From contig CM072905.1 of assembly GCA_037013685.1 (NCBI GenBank), forward strand, positions 2,181,491 to 2,245,490: a stretch of DNA of 64,000 nt, read 5' to 3'. The position numbers and the translations under genes were made by a program. Shown one piece after another: positions 23,939 through 37,514 of the stretch (the stretch's first letter is position 1; every line of letters starts with the position of its first letter). The notes below the pieces were generated by a model. That model saw only the letters and a program-made list of their open reading frames with translations, ran no database searches and had not been told where the DNA came from. The stretch comes from Acridotheres tristis (Eukaryota; Chordata; Aves; Passeriformes; Sturnidae).

Positions 23939-24829
23939 TGCTGACAGAGGGGATGGGTGCACTGGCACATCCCTGCTCGGCCCAGTCTCCAAAGCCAGGA
24001 CTAAAGTTGCTGCCTAAACGTTCTCAGGCTCCCCGTGAACCGTGGGAGCCTTCCCGGGTGGGCACCCGCTGGAATTAACTGCTGGAATCACCAAAATAAT
24101 CCAACAGAGCTGATTGCTTTGTCCAATTCCCCAGGCAGGGATTTCCCCAGCCCTGGGGACGTGTCAGGACACTCTGTGACTCTCCCCCAGACTTCACCTC
24201 CACCTGATTTTTTGTTTCATCCTTCCAAGAGTTTCTCCCTACGACAAAATTTGCTGGATGCATCCCTCGTGTTTGAAAGATGGCAAAAAACCCTCGAGGC
24301 AGTTATTGCACTGCCACAATAACTTGGGGCAATAAAACCTTTCCTGTGCTGCATGTTTTGCTGGTGGGGGGCAATCCAGGAGAACCAAAAGCCCCGGGAT
24401 CCAACCTCACTCCCCACAGCTCCCAGTGAGCCCTTGGGAAGAGCACAGAGTCTCCTGGAGCAAAAGCAGCTCCTTGCATTTTATTTCCAAGCAAGGATGT
24501 CCTGTCTGGCTGGACTGTGGCTAAGGATCCAGCAAAGAGGGAGAGGGAATGTTGCCATGATTGGGTGTCACTTCCCAAAGTCCCAAACTTCTCCTGAAGT
24601 CAGGGGTAGAGCCCAAAGTGCTGCTTTAGCCGGGTTTGGTGCCAACTTTTGGAGCTCAGATGAGAAGCTGGATGTCTCTGCCAGTAACTGCAGATAATGA
24701 GGCAATGTTCCCAAAGTATCTGAGGCTGGGATCTTTGAAGTGTAACCACTTTGTGGCCAAATCCTTGTGAAAGTGGAAAAAATAATAATTAGCTATGAAT
24801 ATGTGAAGACATATATTCCTCAAGGACAG
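23939..24829. other. Unique non-coding sequence
   Basis: No repeat family is recognised. Frames up to 114 codons show no domain. Confidence 0.4.
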
Positions 24830-25040
24830 ACAGGAATTGTTCAGTGTCGTCCGGGTGAAGGGAGGAGGTGCAAAAAGAAGATTTTCAGCAGAGTTTTCCT
24901 GCCAGGGAGAGCTATTAGGCACTGGAATTATTTCCTCAAGGAAAGCAGAGGAAGGCGATTCCTTCAGACATTTAATAATAGCTTGGGCAAAGAATTAGGA
25001 AATATAAAGAAGCAGCCTGTGCTGGCAGGTAATTGAGCTA
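24830..25040 (+). mobile_element. Old, diverged CR1-like remnant
   Basis: Contains the ancient-CR1 phrases AGAGCTATTAGGCACTGGAA and TTTCCTCAAGGAAAGCAGAG, a CCTTCAGACATTTAATAATA segment and a TAATTGAGCTAATCAGGACT end. The order fits the 3' end of an old CR1 subfamily. Divergence is high and the boundaries are approximate. Confidence 0.5.
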
Positions 25041-28000
25041 ATCAGGACTAAGTAGGACTCAGAATTTATTTTTTCTTAGGATCATTTAAAGTCAGCTGCA
25101 ATAGATATTTCATTAATTCATTGCCCTTTTCATTGCAGTCCAACGCCCAGGAGGAAGGCAGAAGAAGTTAATATTAAAAAAACACCAACCCAGTCAGTGC
25201 TGGGAACACTGGGGCGAGGCAGTGCCAGCGAGGAGAGATTTCATGGGCACTCATCAGACACAGAAACGAGCTCTCAAACAGGCCACAAAAGCCAGTGGGG
25301 AAGAGAAGGGGTAGAAGGAGCCAAGGTCTGATCTGGAAAATAAAAAGGGAAAAGCAAGGATGAAGAACCAGGGGATTGGACAAGATGGGATGGGCTGGGA
25401 GGGGGTCCTGGAGAGCCTCTGTCTTGGCAACAGCCATGGAAAATCAAAGTGCAGAATAAAAAAAGTGCTGTAAGAACAGCCCGTGATCGAATACCAGACT
25501 GGCTAATTTGTATTTCAGGGGCTCGAGGAGAGGATGCTGCAGTCTGTGCCTCTGGACCCTCCACACATTTGGTGTTCCTGGACTAAGAGCCAGCACTAAA
25601 TCAGGGGCATCCGGCTCAGACTTGAACTGGGGTGTAAAGGCTCAGCAGCATCAGACTGAGAAACTAAATTTGGGGAGAGGCAGACACTTCAGAGCCCTGT
25701 GGTGTCTGGATCACCCAGAGGGTGCCTAAGCCAGGTGCTTTTTTTCTCTCCCTGCTCGTCCTGAACTGCACAGTGGGTGCCAGGTTTTATCCTTTCATCC
25801 TTTCTCCTTGTTCTGCGTTTAAAAAAGAACATTTAGAACATGCTGTAATTATTCCATATGGGATTATTTACCACTTACATCCATTGCTGGGCATGTCCAG
25901 GGTGCTGGGGCAGGAGGGGACACAGCCTGGGACGTCCCATCAGCTCCTTGAGTGACAAAAGATGCCAAGTGCATCAGGAGCACTCCCCCTGTGTCCCTGT
26001 TTTCCCAGGACATGTGGCCCCTCCTGCATCCAGGTGGGACAAAGTTTGTTCCTAAAACAAAGCTGAAGAGAAAGAAGGAAAGAGAAAATCCTCATGTGAC
26101 CCTCACCACAAAATCCTCATGAATAAATCCAGTCAGAGCTGAGCAGATGCAAATGAGGTTTATGGCCTTTTTAACAACCCCAAGGCACTTCACATTATCT
26201 CAAAGTGTGATGCAGAAATCAATCCATGCACATTGTGGACAATAATTACACCCAGCTGGAATTCCATGAAGGCCATAAATGTTTATCAGGACATGTCAAA
26301 TTGTTGATCAGTACATGGAAAATTGGTGTTTTTGTCCCAGAGATGTCAGAGCCAGATTTTTATGTACTCACTGATGGCAGAGGGTGGAGAGTCACAGTCC
26401 AGCACACTTGATCTGGTTCAAGGCATTTACTCCACAAGGCTCATCACTTTTTGATGCTGCTACCACTAAAGCTGAGCCACGTTTTCAGAATCCAGCCCAG
26501 AATTTGTGCAATTGCTCTGTAACCTGCACAGAGAAGTCACCAGCACAAATCCAACCCACCCAAAAGCCGCTCAGAAATCCAGGTTATTCCCTACATGTTT
26601 GCACAGCAACCACAGCCATTGATTTATCCCTTATTAGAAGCTGATATCACCACTGGCTCTAAATCATGGCTATATTAACATCCATCAGCAAGCTGACCTA
26701 AAAACTTATTTATTTAAGAACACCAGTGGTCTGAGGAAAAGCCAAAAACAAAAACAAGTACAATGGGGTTTGGATCTGGACAATGCTTGGGAACCGTACT
26801 GGCAGCCACCAAGTTGGAATATTTGATCTTCACAGCTTGACGTCAAGAATGGCTTTTAAGTCTCCTGGCTGGTAAATACATCTGGCTCAAGCCTTGTTTA
26901 ACATTCGAGGTGCTTATAGATATTGTGGTTTCAAAGTTGATCAAACATGCAGGGCATTATTTGTAGGAAAAACATTTACCTTACTGGAGAGGTTTGACTT
27001 ATACCGAGGGCTCAAATGATTTCCCGTCTGCTTTAATGTGTGGAGGAAAGTGGAATTTGCTTTGGGAAGCAGAGGAGAAGGCGGTTCAACACATCCTGCC
27101 GTGCCCAGTGTGGCTGGGGATTGCCTGTAGGAAAGCTCAGCACCAGTTGTTTTGTGAGATCAAACTTGCTCAGAAAGTCAGAGCGATTTCACGTGGTTGA
27201 GCCAAGGAGAAAGAAAAGGAGCTGAGGTTCAGGAGCTGGATGTGAAAGTTGTGGATGTCCTGTCAGTTGTTCCTGTCTGTGGAAAAATAAGATGGGAAGG
27301 TTGGGGGAAAGAGGGAAGAGGAGAATAGAGAAATGAAACATGGACATTTTGGACATCTTGGTTGAAAAGTGCACTCAAGGTTTTACATTAAAGAGTTTGG
27401 GGAAGAAGGAAAGGTCCTGGTCAGGGGAGCTGCTCTCAACTGAAGGAATGAAGGAACTGGAGGGGTTGTGTAGCTCCAGCAAGCCTTGGCTTCCAGTGGG
27501 ACACCATGAACATCTCCTTGCTTTGCTGTCTCCATCCAGAGAGGTTTCACCTCAGTGCAAGAACCAATATTTGAAAATATTTGCTCTTACCTCAGCACAG
27601 CAGCGTGAGGCAGGGAAAATCTGCAGCGGGAATTAGAGAGGATCGAAGGACTAACAGCAGCAGGGGGAGGGAAAAGGACTGACTCTCTTCCTGAAATCCA
27701 TGAAAGCCAAAAGGAGCAGGATCCATGCTGGGATGCCCTCCAAAGAGCAGCACAGCATCTCTCAAGCTCTTCCATTTCCAGCTCTTTGTGGTGTGTGACC
27801 CGTGAGATGTCCTCAGGTTTGTCTGGCAATGTGTTACCATGAGTAAGGATGGTGGAAGCAGAGGTTCACCCTGAGGAACCCAAATCCTGGTGTTTGCTGT
27901 CTCTGTGGGCATGAGTATCCCTTGGGAGACACTCTAGGAAGAACCACTCAATTGTCATCAGGCAAAAAAAAATTGACATTTTTTCCCTTCAGATTTCACA

Positions 28001-28640
28001 ATTTTTCAATTCCTTCAATTCTTCAGGAGAAAAGAGAGGTCTGGGTGTTGAGTGAGAGGGCAGCTGGCCCCTGTGGGTGCTGATGCTGCTGCTCTCAACC
28101 ATGGCTGAGATAAAGATTTTCTGCCCACTCAGCTTCAAAATCCTTTTCTTGGAAAGAGATGATTTTTGAGGTCAACCAGTGCAATCTGTGCGTGGCCACT
28201 GCTCTGATGACACCAGATCTTCACCAGCCACTCGAAGGATTTTAGCAAGAGCAGCAATTGGTGAGATGTTCTCACTGGCTCTGCTGGAGGATGTTCTGCA
28301 GGACTCCAACCCTCCAAAATCCCCAGGGAGCAGACACAGAAGGAAATCCCCACCAGTGTGAGAAGCCTCAGCTGGCACTCACACTTGTATCAGCTGTCAG
28401 AGGATCCAAAAATCCATCAAAACCCAGTTTTCTTGTGAAAAACCTTTCCCTTCTAACTTCCAGAGCCTGGGATTTATGTGGGAACTGCAGCATGCTTCAT
28501 TTCGAAGCTTGGTTTCCAGCAGAGGGGATGTGGAAGCCCTGCAGACTCAGAAGCGAGAAAGCAAATAAAAAAGCACGGATTTTGATAGGTTTTTACTAAA
28601 AATAATCACGTTTTGAGCTCTGGTTGCCGGAGTTTTGGGC
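25041..28640. other. Unique non-coding sequence
   Basis: No mobile element, tandem repeat or exon that I can support. Paired long frames on both strands near 25174-25564 and 27587-27912 have no domain. Confidence 0.4.
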
Positions 28641-29110
28641 ATTGGCTCACGGATTCTGCATGCCTGGGACAGGCAGAGACCGAGGCAATCCCATAAGGGA
28701 AGGGGATTGTTACTGTAGGAGCTGAATAACTCCTGATTGGCACTGCAATTGCAGGAGTCTCACATACCAGCAGCTACTGCTGAGAAAATTTATGGACTCT
28801 TAGGAATCACAGATCCATTCGAGAATCCGACAATTTGTAGACAACCGTCGAACAGGGAAAAAAAAAAAAAATAAAAATAAAAAAAAAGCTGCAAAACTTG
28901 AGCCCAAAGTCTCTGGATCAGCAAAGGATATGCACAAAATTCCCTCTCATGTTATTATTGGACTGGGCCAGACGTCCAGACACACCGAGTTACTCAAGCT
29001 CGCTGTCAGCTCCACCATAAATTTATATGGAATTTCAGGGCTACCTCAGAGGGGCAATATTGGCTTAAGGCGTTTCCATTTCAGAACCTTGTCCCACTGC
29101 AGACTGGTAT
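28641..29110. other. Repeat-free segment, possible conserved element
   Basis: Moderately CpG-retaining, repeat-free sequence on both sides of an A-run (28858-28887), including a stretch around 28930-29100 with a fairly even base composition. It could be a conserved non-coding element, but I see no splice-bounded open frame. Confidence 0.2.
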
Positions 29111-32082
29111 AATTTTTTTTTTTTTTTGCCCAATTTTGAGCTTTCTGAATGACTTTAGCTTCCCAAATCTTTATTGGCCACATATTCCTCTCCCAGCCTG
29201 CTCCAGCTCCACATTGCTGTGATCCAGAGCCTGACTGTTAAGTCAGACTTAACACCAGTCTGCTGTCAGTGGATGCTACTGTGCTATTTATAAACCCTCT
29301 GCTACACACAGGTATTTATGGCACTGAGTAGGGTCAGGAAGAACAAAAAAGAGGGAAAAAAAAAGAAAAGGAAGAAAAAAAGTTCACTCCATTTTTATTA
29401 GCCCAATTCACAGCCAACCATATGGCCACAAACTGGGAGCTGCCAGCTCAGACAACTGGAGCAGCAGCGCTCCCTGAATCCTGCAAAATCCATTAGATTG
29501 TGTTAAATATGTGGATATTTATCTGTGTGCTAAGAGAGGGCTGTCAGGTATTTAATAAATGATAACGAGTTCCTCCCTGAGCCCCCTGTGCTGGCCTTGT
29601 CCCTGATCCCAAGCCAGAACAGGAGATCCTTTGCTGTCTGTGCCTCCCCAGGAGCTGCTGCTGCCACTTCCCCAAAAGGGGTTTGTTGGCTGGGATAAAT
29701 CATCCCGATGGAGATACACAGTCCTGAGTGGAACAGGAAGGATGTGCAGCTGCGCCTGCAAGTGCTGCTGAGTGCCCTAAACCCCCTGCTAACCATGGCA
29801 TGCATTGCAGGGATTATTTTGTGTCGGTTTGTGCTCTGTGTTGTTGGGTGGTTCTTCTCCCGTGGACAGTCCTTGAAGGTAATTTGAAAAAGAGAAGAAG
29901 TTCCTTTGAGATTTGTGAGGACAGAGGGTTTAGCCACCCACACTGATAATGTGCACAGTCTGCAGGAGTTCAGATGTCTGAGGTTCCATCCATGTCCCAG
30001 GGACCTGTCCCACATCCTCGGGTGGGTGGTGCCCCCAAAAGCTCTGATGAAGCCCACCCAGCTTTGTGGAGACCCCAGCTCTCATCCCAGCGTGGGGACG
30101 GCCCCACGAGTGTCATGCCAGGAACCTCTCCTGCCTCCTGGCACATCTCCTGAGCTCAGGCATCCCAAGGTGCCCCCAAACACCCTCCTCATCCTCCTCC
30201 AGGCTGCTCCTGCCATGGGTGGTGCCTCTTCACCGTGCCTTTCCCAAGGTCATTCCCATCAGTTCCCTATCTCTGAGATAAAGGTTCCTCATACCGATCT
30301 CCCCCAGGGCCTGAGTGAGGTTTAATTAATAATCCTGGCCTCTGAGGGAGTAACAAAGAGGCGGAAGGACTGGGGGAGGGAGCAGCAGTGGTAGGAAACA
30401 CATGGTCACGGAGCTGAGCCACGGGCAGAAATTCCCATCAGGGAACAATGCTGCACCAGCTGGGACAGGAGAAGGTGACCTCAGGGCTCTGCTCTCCATC
30501 GCCTCCAGCCCATTGTTCTATTGTGTCTTTCACAGGCAGTTCAAGGGAATAAACAGCATTTTCCAAGCCTCTGGAATGGTTTTCTCCCCTGCTGGATTTA
30601 TAAGAGGGAAGAAATGCGGTGTTGATGCACTCAGCACCTGGCAGGGTGTGGGTTCAGCCTGGGGGTTTGGGAGGTCCTTACCCTGTCCCCAGGTGCCCTG
30701 GTGGCCTGTGCTGGATAGAGACAGGAGTGAGGCAGCCCCAGTGAAAGGAAGGGTTCTGTTCCCAAAGGCCCCAACACTCCCAAAGGAGGAGGAGGATCGA
30801 GAGGGCAGCTCCTGCTCACACCACAGCCGCGGCTGAGGCACCCTCAGATCCTGCTGCTGCTGCTGGGAATGAGCCCAGGGATGGGGAGGAGCCATCGTGG
30901 TCCTTCCCCACTTCTACCTGGAGCCATCGATCCCCACACCACCCAGTCCCAAAGTTCCATAATTATACTCAAGGTTTTAATCTCCTTACGGGCTGTTGGT
31001 TTTGTGCCTCCTTTTCTGCTGGCTTTTCAGAGCTGCAGGAACTGCAGCACTGCAGGGACCTGGTGCAGAGAAGTCCTTTGTCAGCCCCAGTGGAACAGCA
31101 TCCTGGGATGAGAGCTGGGAATGGTGCCCACAGGGTACCAGAGCAGAGGAGATGCACAGGGAAGCCACCAAGGTTCAGTGACAGCAGAGACTGCAGGGAC
31201 ACGAACCCCAAGCCATCCTCGAGGACCCAGCAGCTTATTTGAAACGTTTTATTTATCCCACACCCCTGTGCCATTAATCCCCAAACCATAAATGCAAATT
31301 TTATGGACGCCACCTCCTTGGTAGAGTGCAACAAGAGACAACTTGGCAACTGAGAATAATTAAAATATGGATGTGGAAAGGACCTTGTCTCTTAAAATAA
31401 AAGGCAACAGAGTAAACCAGGAAACATGAAAGTGATCAGCAAGGAGGGAGAATGGAAGTGGGGAGGCCCAGGGGCACGGAAGTGAGGGGAAGGAGAAAAT
31501 GGGAGCTGCTCAGAGCAGTGTTAGCTGAGCCTTTCCAAGCAAAGGTTCTGCCAGCCAAAACAGCAGCAAGTCTGAAATTGGTTAGGGATTGTTTATTTAT
31601 TCATACCACAGGATGTAAACTAATATAGTTCAATTCCCCCAGGAAAATAAAGCTGATTTTTTTTTTTTTTTTTTGGTATATTCAAGGATACATTCATCCT
31701 TCTTTCCCCTTTTTTATGAAGTTTGAGAGGCTCCAAAGAACCCTGAAAGAGTCATTACAGAATTCCTGCCTCTTCAGGGGTGAGGAACAAGCTGTCACAT
31801 GGAAGAGTGAGTGGCTGGTACCTTTGATATCCAGTTGTCAGACATGGGTGATGCCTCATGGTTCGTGTTCAGGAATGATTTTTCCACTCTGAACCACTTT
31901 ATTTATTTAAGGGTTTGCTGGGCAGCAGATGTGGCTGATATTTATCTGAAATTAATCCCCCTATACAGCAGGTTCTGCAGTCTCAGGCTGAAATGTAGTT
32001 TTAGTAGGAGTTAATTGGAGAGTGAATATTTACCTCCTTGGCTGCAGCTTGGAAATGTTGAGGGTTTCACCTCCCTGATGCA
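29111..32082. other. Unique non-coding sequence
   Basis: No mobile element recognised. T-runs lie at 29113-29127 and about 31658-31674. The 175-codon minus frame at 29530-30057 and the 144- and 126-codon frames near 30402-31349 have overlapping rivals on the other strand and no domain. Confidence 0.4.
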
Positions 32083-32423
32083 AAATGAAAATGAAAACAA
32101 CGAGCTCCCACATTGCTCACTTAGGATAATCTGAATGGAACTTTACAGAAAATACAAATCCTCATGGAGAAAATATCCCAGGACCTGCAGCTGGAAAACA
32201 AAAATAAAAACAAGATCCCACATTGCTCACTTAGGATAATCTGAATGGAACTTTACAGAAAATACAAATCCTCATGGAGAAAATATCCCAGGACCTGCAG
32301 CTGAAAAACAAAAATAAAAACAAGATCCCAGATTGTTCACTTAGGATAATCTGAATGGAACTTTACAGAAAACACAAATCCTTGAGAAGAAAATATGTCA
32401 GGACCTGCAGCAGAAAAACAAGG
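32083..32423. repeat. 110-bp tandem triplication
   Basis: Three units; the phrase TCCCACATTGCTCACTTAGG starts at 32106 and 32216, and its variant TCCCAGATTGTTCACTTAGG at 32326, an exact 110-bp period. Units 1 and 2 differ at one position by eye. Unit 3 differs at roughly ten and is shortened at its end. The array therefore grew at least twice, the last time recently. Confidence 0.95.
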
Positions 32424-35400
32424 TCTTCAGGGTTGTGGAGGATAAACCCCCCCAAGGCGGGCATTCCTCTGGCCCCGCATTCCCAACCAAAAAAAAAAAC
32501 TAAAAAAAACCAAAAAAAACCTACATTTAATTGACCAAAATCCTGATTGTCTTTTCAGACACCCTTCTTGATGTGGTTGGAGATTGGAACCCTTTTGGAA
32601 AGCAACCTGCCATTTCATAGCTTAGATATTTCCTCCATGGCTTTTTGACTCTCGGGCCTCAATTATTTCCACCAGGAGAGCGTTTGCCAAGAGGATGAAA
32701 TTGGAAGCCGGGTGGATGTTATAAAAGCCAGGTAGCTGCAGCCCCTGTGCGTGATGCTGCCGGCTGTGTTTTCTTCATTTGACTTCTCCTGACTCATTCC
32801 AAGGCTGAGCATGGCACGGGCTGTGCTCCACGGGGGGAACGGAGCTCCCTCAGCATCTCCTGCACACAGGTATTGGCTGGGGTTTGGTTCCTGAGCTGGA
32901 AAATTCCTTATGGTTTTTGCAGGGGGAAATGATCCTTCCCGGTAGTGGAGGGAAAGGAGGGGAACCGTCCTGTCCTTCAACAGTTTTTTTGATGGAAATT
33001 GCGTTCCCGTGCCAAACGATGGCTGACAACATTTTTTTAAAGGACATTTATGGGGGAAAATGTTGCAATTCTCTGGCTTTCCGTGCCCTGTTTGGTTCTG
33101 CGTGGGGATGGAAAACGGTAAACTTTGAATTGAGTGCAGCCACCCTGTTTTACAGCTTAGAAAAACACCTCGTGCTGCCCCACCGACAGGACACGACTGC
33201 ACCACCGCAACTGCAGCTGCTCAGGAATCCGAGAATTTGGCTCTGCTGGTGCTGCTCAGATGTGATGGACTCTAAATTTACCCTCTGAGGGGATCTTTAT
33301 TTCTACCAGTGCTGAGCCTGGGACTGAGGGGGCCGAGGAATCATCTGGAGAGAAGGAAAAACCAGCTGGACCCTCTGCTGACTCTCAAAACGGGAGGTGA
33401 CACAGGTTCCACTTCTCAGAGCAGCAGCTCTGTGCTGTCCCCAGCCCCTCACCATGCCAAACTGATCCTTAAATATAAAATACAGCTCTAAATTCATTGC
33501 AGGGGATGTTTGAGAAGCCAGTGGCATGGAATGGTGATGTGGCTCCCAGCAGGAGTGGGGTGGAGATATCTGGGGACAAAGCTCATCCCACCTGCCCAGG
33601 GATCCAAGGTCTCCTGTTGCTGTGCATCCCACCCAAAATCATCTGGAAAAACACGATGCAGGTGCCCTGGAGAAGCTGTGATTTGTTTGGATCTGGCAGA
33701 GCTGATTACAGGACTGATGGGCCCAGGGAGGAGAGAGATCTGTCCTCTCTCCAGCCAAAGGCACAAGGAGTGATTTGTCTCTGCCAGCACTCGAAACTTG
33801 AGGACGTTTCTGTAGGAAGTGACAGTGGCAAAACATCCTCTGGAGCATGTAAACAATTTTTCCTTATTCAGGATGGTCAAAATAAGAAGGGAGCTGTGTA
33901 AACATCTCCGGGCTGTCCCTGCTCCTCTCTCACTCTGAGCTGTGGAGCAGAAAGCTCTGCTTGGGAGCCAGAACATGCTGCAACTTCCTCCTGATCCACG
34001 ATCCAGCACAAATACAAAACCAAATCATGTTTCCACATAATCAATCCATGTTCTTAGAGAGGAAAAGAGCCCTTAGCAGCCGAGCAGGAGACCTTGGAGT
34101 ATAATAGAGCTGTCCAAGTGCACAGGTGTGCCAAAGTGCTTCACCAACAGTGTGTGAGAAAGTATTCACATTGTTCCCAAACCATGGGAAAAACATATCC
34201 TGTTCCCATTCCTGGCCCGTGCCATTGCAGAGGCTCTGTGTGCTCTGTGCACTGTCTCCTTGCAGCCATCCCTGCCTGCAGATGAACTTTCCCTGATTTC
34301 CGAGCATTGTGCCCAGCACAGGTGTCCTTGTGCTGCTCCGACAGGGAGCCATGGCTGTGCCAACCACAGCATTGGGCTCCTTCTTTTGGGCTCACTTGGA
34401 TCAGGGAAAATAGAGGAAGAGGTTTTTTTTTTTGCTGTTGCTCTTGAACTCTTCCCTGTCCCTTTCCCACGTGGATGCTTTGATGTGTGGATTTTCCTGC
34501 GCCGCTCCTGAGCTGCAGAGAGAATGAAGATCTTCAGATGGGGAGAGAGGGAAATGAGGAAGACCAGGATAAACTCTGATCGTAGGAAGCTTGGATGTTG
34601 TGATCACATTCAAATGAACAACATCACGAGGGAAATGGAGAAGTGACTGTGCTGGAGAATGACAGACATTTATTGTTTAATTGCCCTGAAGTGCTCTTTT
34701 ATTTTTGGCTAAAGTAAGAGTGTATCAACAATTTCCACTCGAAATGTTTTGGAGATACAAGTGGCTTTCCTTTTCATCAAGAAAAGACTCGTGCAACTTT
34801 TTTTGATTCAAAGTGCCTCATAAAAGAACAACAAGCAGGAAGCAAAATATGTTTTTACTCTCAGGATGTTAAAAATCGCTTAATTTTGACATTCCAACCA
34901 GACTGTGGGATGGGCAGCTCCTTCCTTCGTGCAGAGGACACTGGAATAGCAGAAAGGAGATTCTACCTCAGAGCCATCTCAAAATACCCAGGAATTTTCT
35001 GATGTGCCTTTCTTGATAAGAATAATCAATTTAGAGCAAAAGTATTGAAGCAGCATTTGAGTTCAAACACGTGAACTGCCTCAGCTGTGTTTAAAGAAGT
35101 TTTTAGGTTCAGTTCAATTCACTGAGAGCTTCCAGCTCCTGAATTTCCCATAAGGAAAGTGAGGATACACCAGAAAAAATCTGGAATTTTCACAGTCTGC
35201 TTCCAGAATTGCTAACGTGGCATCTGAGCATCGCAGGACCAACCCAGCAGAGCTGATGGGAGCTGTGCTGGGTCTGAGCCCAGGGCTCCTTGCTGTGGCA
35301 TTATCCAGATGCCATGGGAAGTTTCCTCTCAGCTGGAAGGCAGGGGCAGAGCCAGGTGACATCCCCAGCAGCGTGGGGACAGATCCAGCACGGAGGGGGG

Positions 35401-36004
35401 AGCACCAGGCTGGCCTGGCAGGAGTTTTTGGGAGTTTTTGATGGACTGCTGTGAGATGTGACAGCGGATTTATGGCAACCCCAGCCCCAGGTGGGGCCAG
35501 CAGAGAGTGGCTCTCCCTTCCTGCCTGAGGAAAAGCTTCTCCCAGCACTCAGCAGCCAGTCCTGGCCTCACTCAGCTTCCAGCACTCAGATACTGAAGGC
35601 AGAAGGAGTTTGCAGCCTAGGCAGAGTTTACTGGAAGTTGAGGACACTCAAGTCATGAATTAATTCCCACCCATGCTGGAACTTCCTTAATTTTACAGAG
35701 ATTGCAAAAATATTGTAGCAAATAAAACCTGGCCATGAATTAGAGGTTTTTCTAAGGGGGCTGCCACTTTTCCTGAGGTACTTGGTGACATTACAGCTGA
35801 TCCAGGGGACACTTCTGTATCCCAGGAATATTTTCCAGACACGGTGTTTTCTACTCCAAACCAGCAAATCTTTCCCTTTTGATCATTCACTTCCAGTGGT
35901 CCAACAGGGAGTGTGCAGTGATAGAGCAGCCCTTGTGTTCAAACAGAAATCACTCGTTTGGGCTGTCAGAAGAGCTGGGCCTGGTGATCACCATCACCAC
36001 TGAA
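32424..36004. other. Unique non-coding sequence
   Basis: A-runs lie at 32490-32518. Frames of 134-180 codons (32663-33205 minus, 33494-34009 minus, 32884-33288 plus) overlap each other on opposite strands and carry no domain I recognise. No mobile element is seen. Confidence 0.4.
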
Positions 36005-36135
36005 TCCAGAATGGTTTGGGTTGGAAAGGACCTTAAAGCTCATCCCATTCCACCCCCTGCCATGGCAGGGACACCTTCCACTATCACAGGCTGCTCCAAG
36101 CCCTGTCCAACCCGGCTTTGGACGCTTCCAGGAAC
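36005..36135 (-). mobile_element. CR1 LINE 3' fragment, reverse orientation
   Basis: The plus strand reads the complement of the CR1 tail: AGAATGGTTTGGGTTGGAAA, then GGACCTTAAAGCTCATCCC, CCTGCCATGGCAGGGACACC, and CTGCTCCAAGCCCTGTCCAA. About 130 bp is present. The tail is well preserved. Confidence 0.9.
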
Positions 36136-36684
36136 ATTTAATTTTTCAGGACAGTTCTGCACATAGAAGATCTCCCATCCCCAGGCTTGAGCCCTGAATA
36201 AACCCAGGCTTAGGAAAGATTGGTTTTTTTTTTTTTCCCAAGGATAATTTTTACAAACACTGAGCAGAGGGCTCAGTGTCCCCTCAGAGCAGAGCTCAAA
36301 CCTTTTGGGGCTTTACAGCCCCAAAGAATCCACCCCCACACCCTGCAGGGAACTCCCTGCCTTGGGAGGCTCCAGGCTCTCCATTCCTCTGGCTGCAGGA
36401 ATTACAGCAGAGCTGACCCTGATCAGCTCCCCCTCCCAGCCCAGTGGCAGGGAAGAGGGACGGGACCAAAACCCACCCCTGGCACTGTCAGTGCAAACAG
36501 GGAAGTGCTTTGTCCCCATGACCCTGTTTTCAACCACAGGGCATTGCACAACGAGCCTTTTAAAAATAAAACTTCTTTTAAAACACTCTTTTTTTCCTTT
36601 TTCTTTTACATTATGAGACACTAAGTGAAAGCAGCAATTTTTTTCTTTTTTTTTTTTTGCCGTATTTTGCTTTAAACCAATGAA
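36136..36684. other. Unique non-coding sequence
   Basis: T-runs lie near 36222-36237 and 36635-36659. No gene is seen; the 134-codon plus frame 36220-36624 has no recognisable domain. Confidence 0.4.
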
Positions 36685-36865
36685 ACCTAATGTTTATAGC
36701 AGTCTAGGAGCTGGAAACCCAACTTGAGAAACACTTAATGTTTAGATCTACTTTGTGGTTGGAAAAAACAACTTTTTAAACGCTCCAGCAAGTGGAAACA
36801 GCCACCCCTTGTAAACAAATCTTTAGCATTAAGATATTTCTTAGCAGCGGAAAACCTTAAGTGCA
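36685..36865. repeat. Degenerate ~50-bp monomers, block 2
   Basis: Related to the block at 22890-23090: the phrases CTAATGTTTATAGCAG, GAGCTGGAAACCCAACTTGA, AACACTTAATGTTTAGATC and GTGGTTGGAAAAAACAACTT correspond to its AACATTTA, GGCTGGAAAAGCAACTT and AAAACACTT parts. The palindromic cores are degraded here. It also follows a T-run, as in block 1. Confidence 0.5.
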
Positions 36866-37514
36866 GGGAGATGTATTTGTGAGGCTTTTTCAAAGTGAGC
36901 AGAGGCCGCTGGCAGAGCCACGCTCTGTCAGCAGGGACGTCAATGATCGATGCAGATGAAAGAGTTTCCATGCAGGATGCTTGCTGGATGTTTGTTTCCC
37001 AGTCCTTTACTGGATTACACACATCACTCACATCCACCCCGGGCTCAGCTTCAAGCCCACGTTACTCCAGTTTCGTGTTTTGGGGTCAGGGAAGTTAAAC
37101 CAACACAAACAGCGAGGAGTCAGGCAGCAGAATGAGAAATATTGGTTGTTTTCTGCAAGTACAGTAAAATTTCCCAGCCGTGAGATAAAGGCTGCCAGAT
37201 ATTCCAGCAGTGACCTTGGAAAAATAATACAACAACCTGCTCAGGCCGTGTTTTGCCTCTAAAACCTCGTTTCAACCCTGGTCATGTGCTCTGGAGCTGC
37301 TGCCCTGCCCGTGGGTTGAAGTGTCCCTGAACTCAGCTGTGCATGGGAAGTTTTTTTTCCCCAAAGAAAAGTGGAAGTCCCATCACAGGACAATTAAATG
37401 CATCCCACTGGCTGCTGGCAGGAAGGATGAACTTTTCCATCCTTTGGGCTTTAAATCTGCTGCCTGCATGGGGCAGGGCCATTTCCTTGGGGAATGCTGC
37501 AGTTGGGAGCAGCT
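36866..37514. other. Unique non-coding sequence
   Basis: No gene or repeat recognised before the satellite array starts. Confidence 0.4.

Noticed and set aside
24767..25036. 89-codon basic ORF
   Set aside because: Lies within an old CR1-like remnant, so the frame is a degraded transposon, not a host gene.
29530..30057. 175-codon minus ORF
   Set aside because: No domain and a low-complexity mix; a long frame on the plus strand overlaps it.
32663..33205. 180-codon minus ORF
   Set aside because: Overlaps a 134-codon plus frame. No domain, no signal peptide, no splice context; consistent with GC-rich avian spacer.
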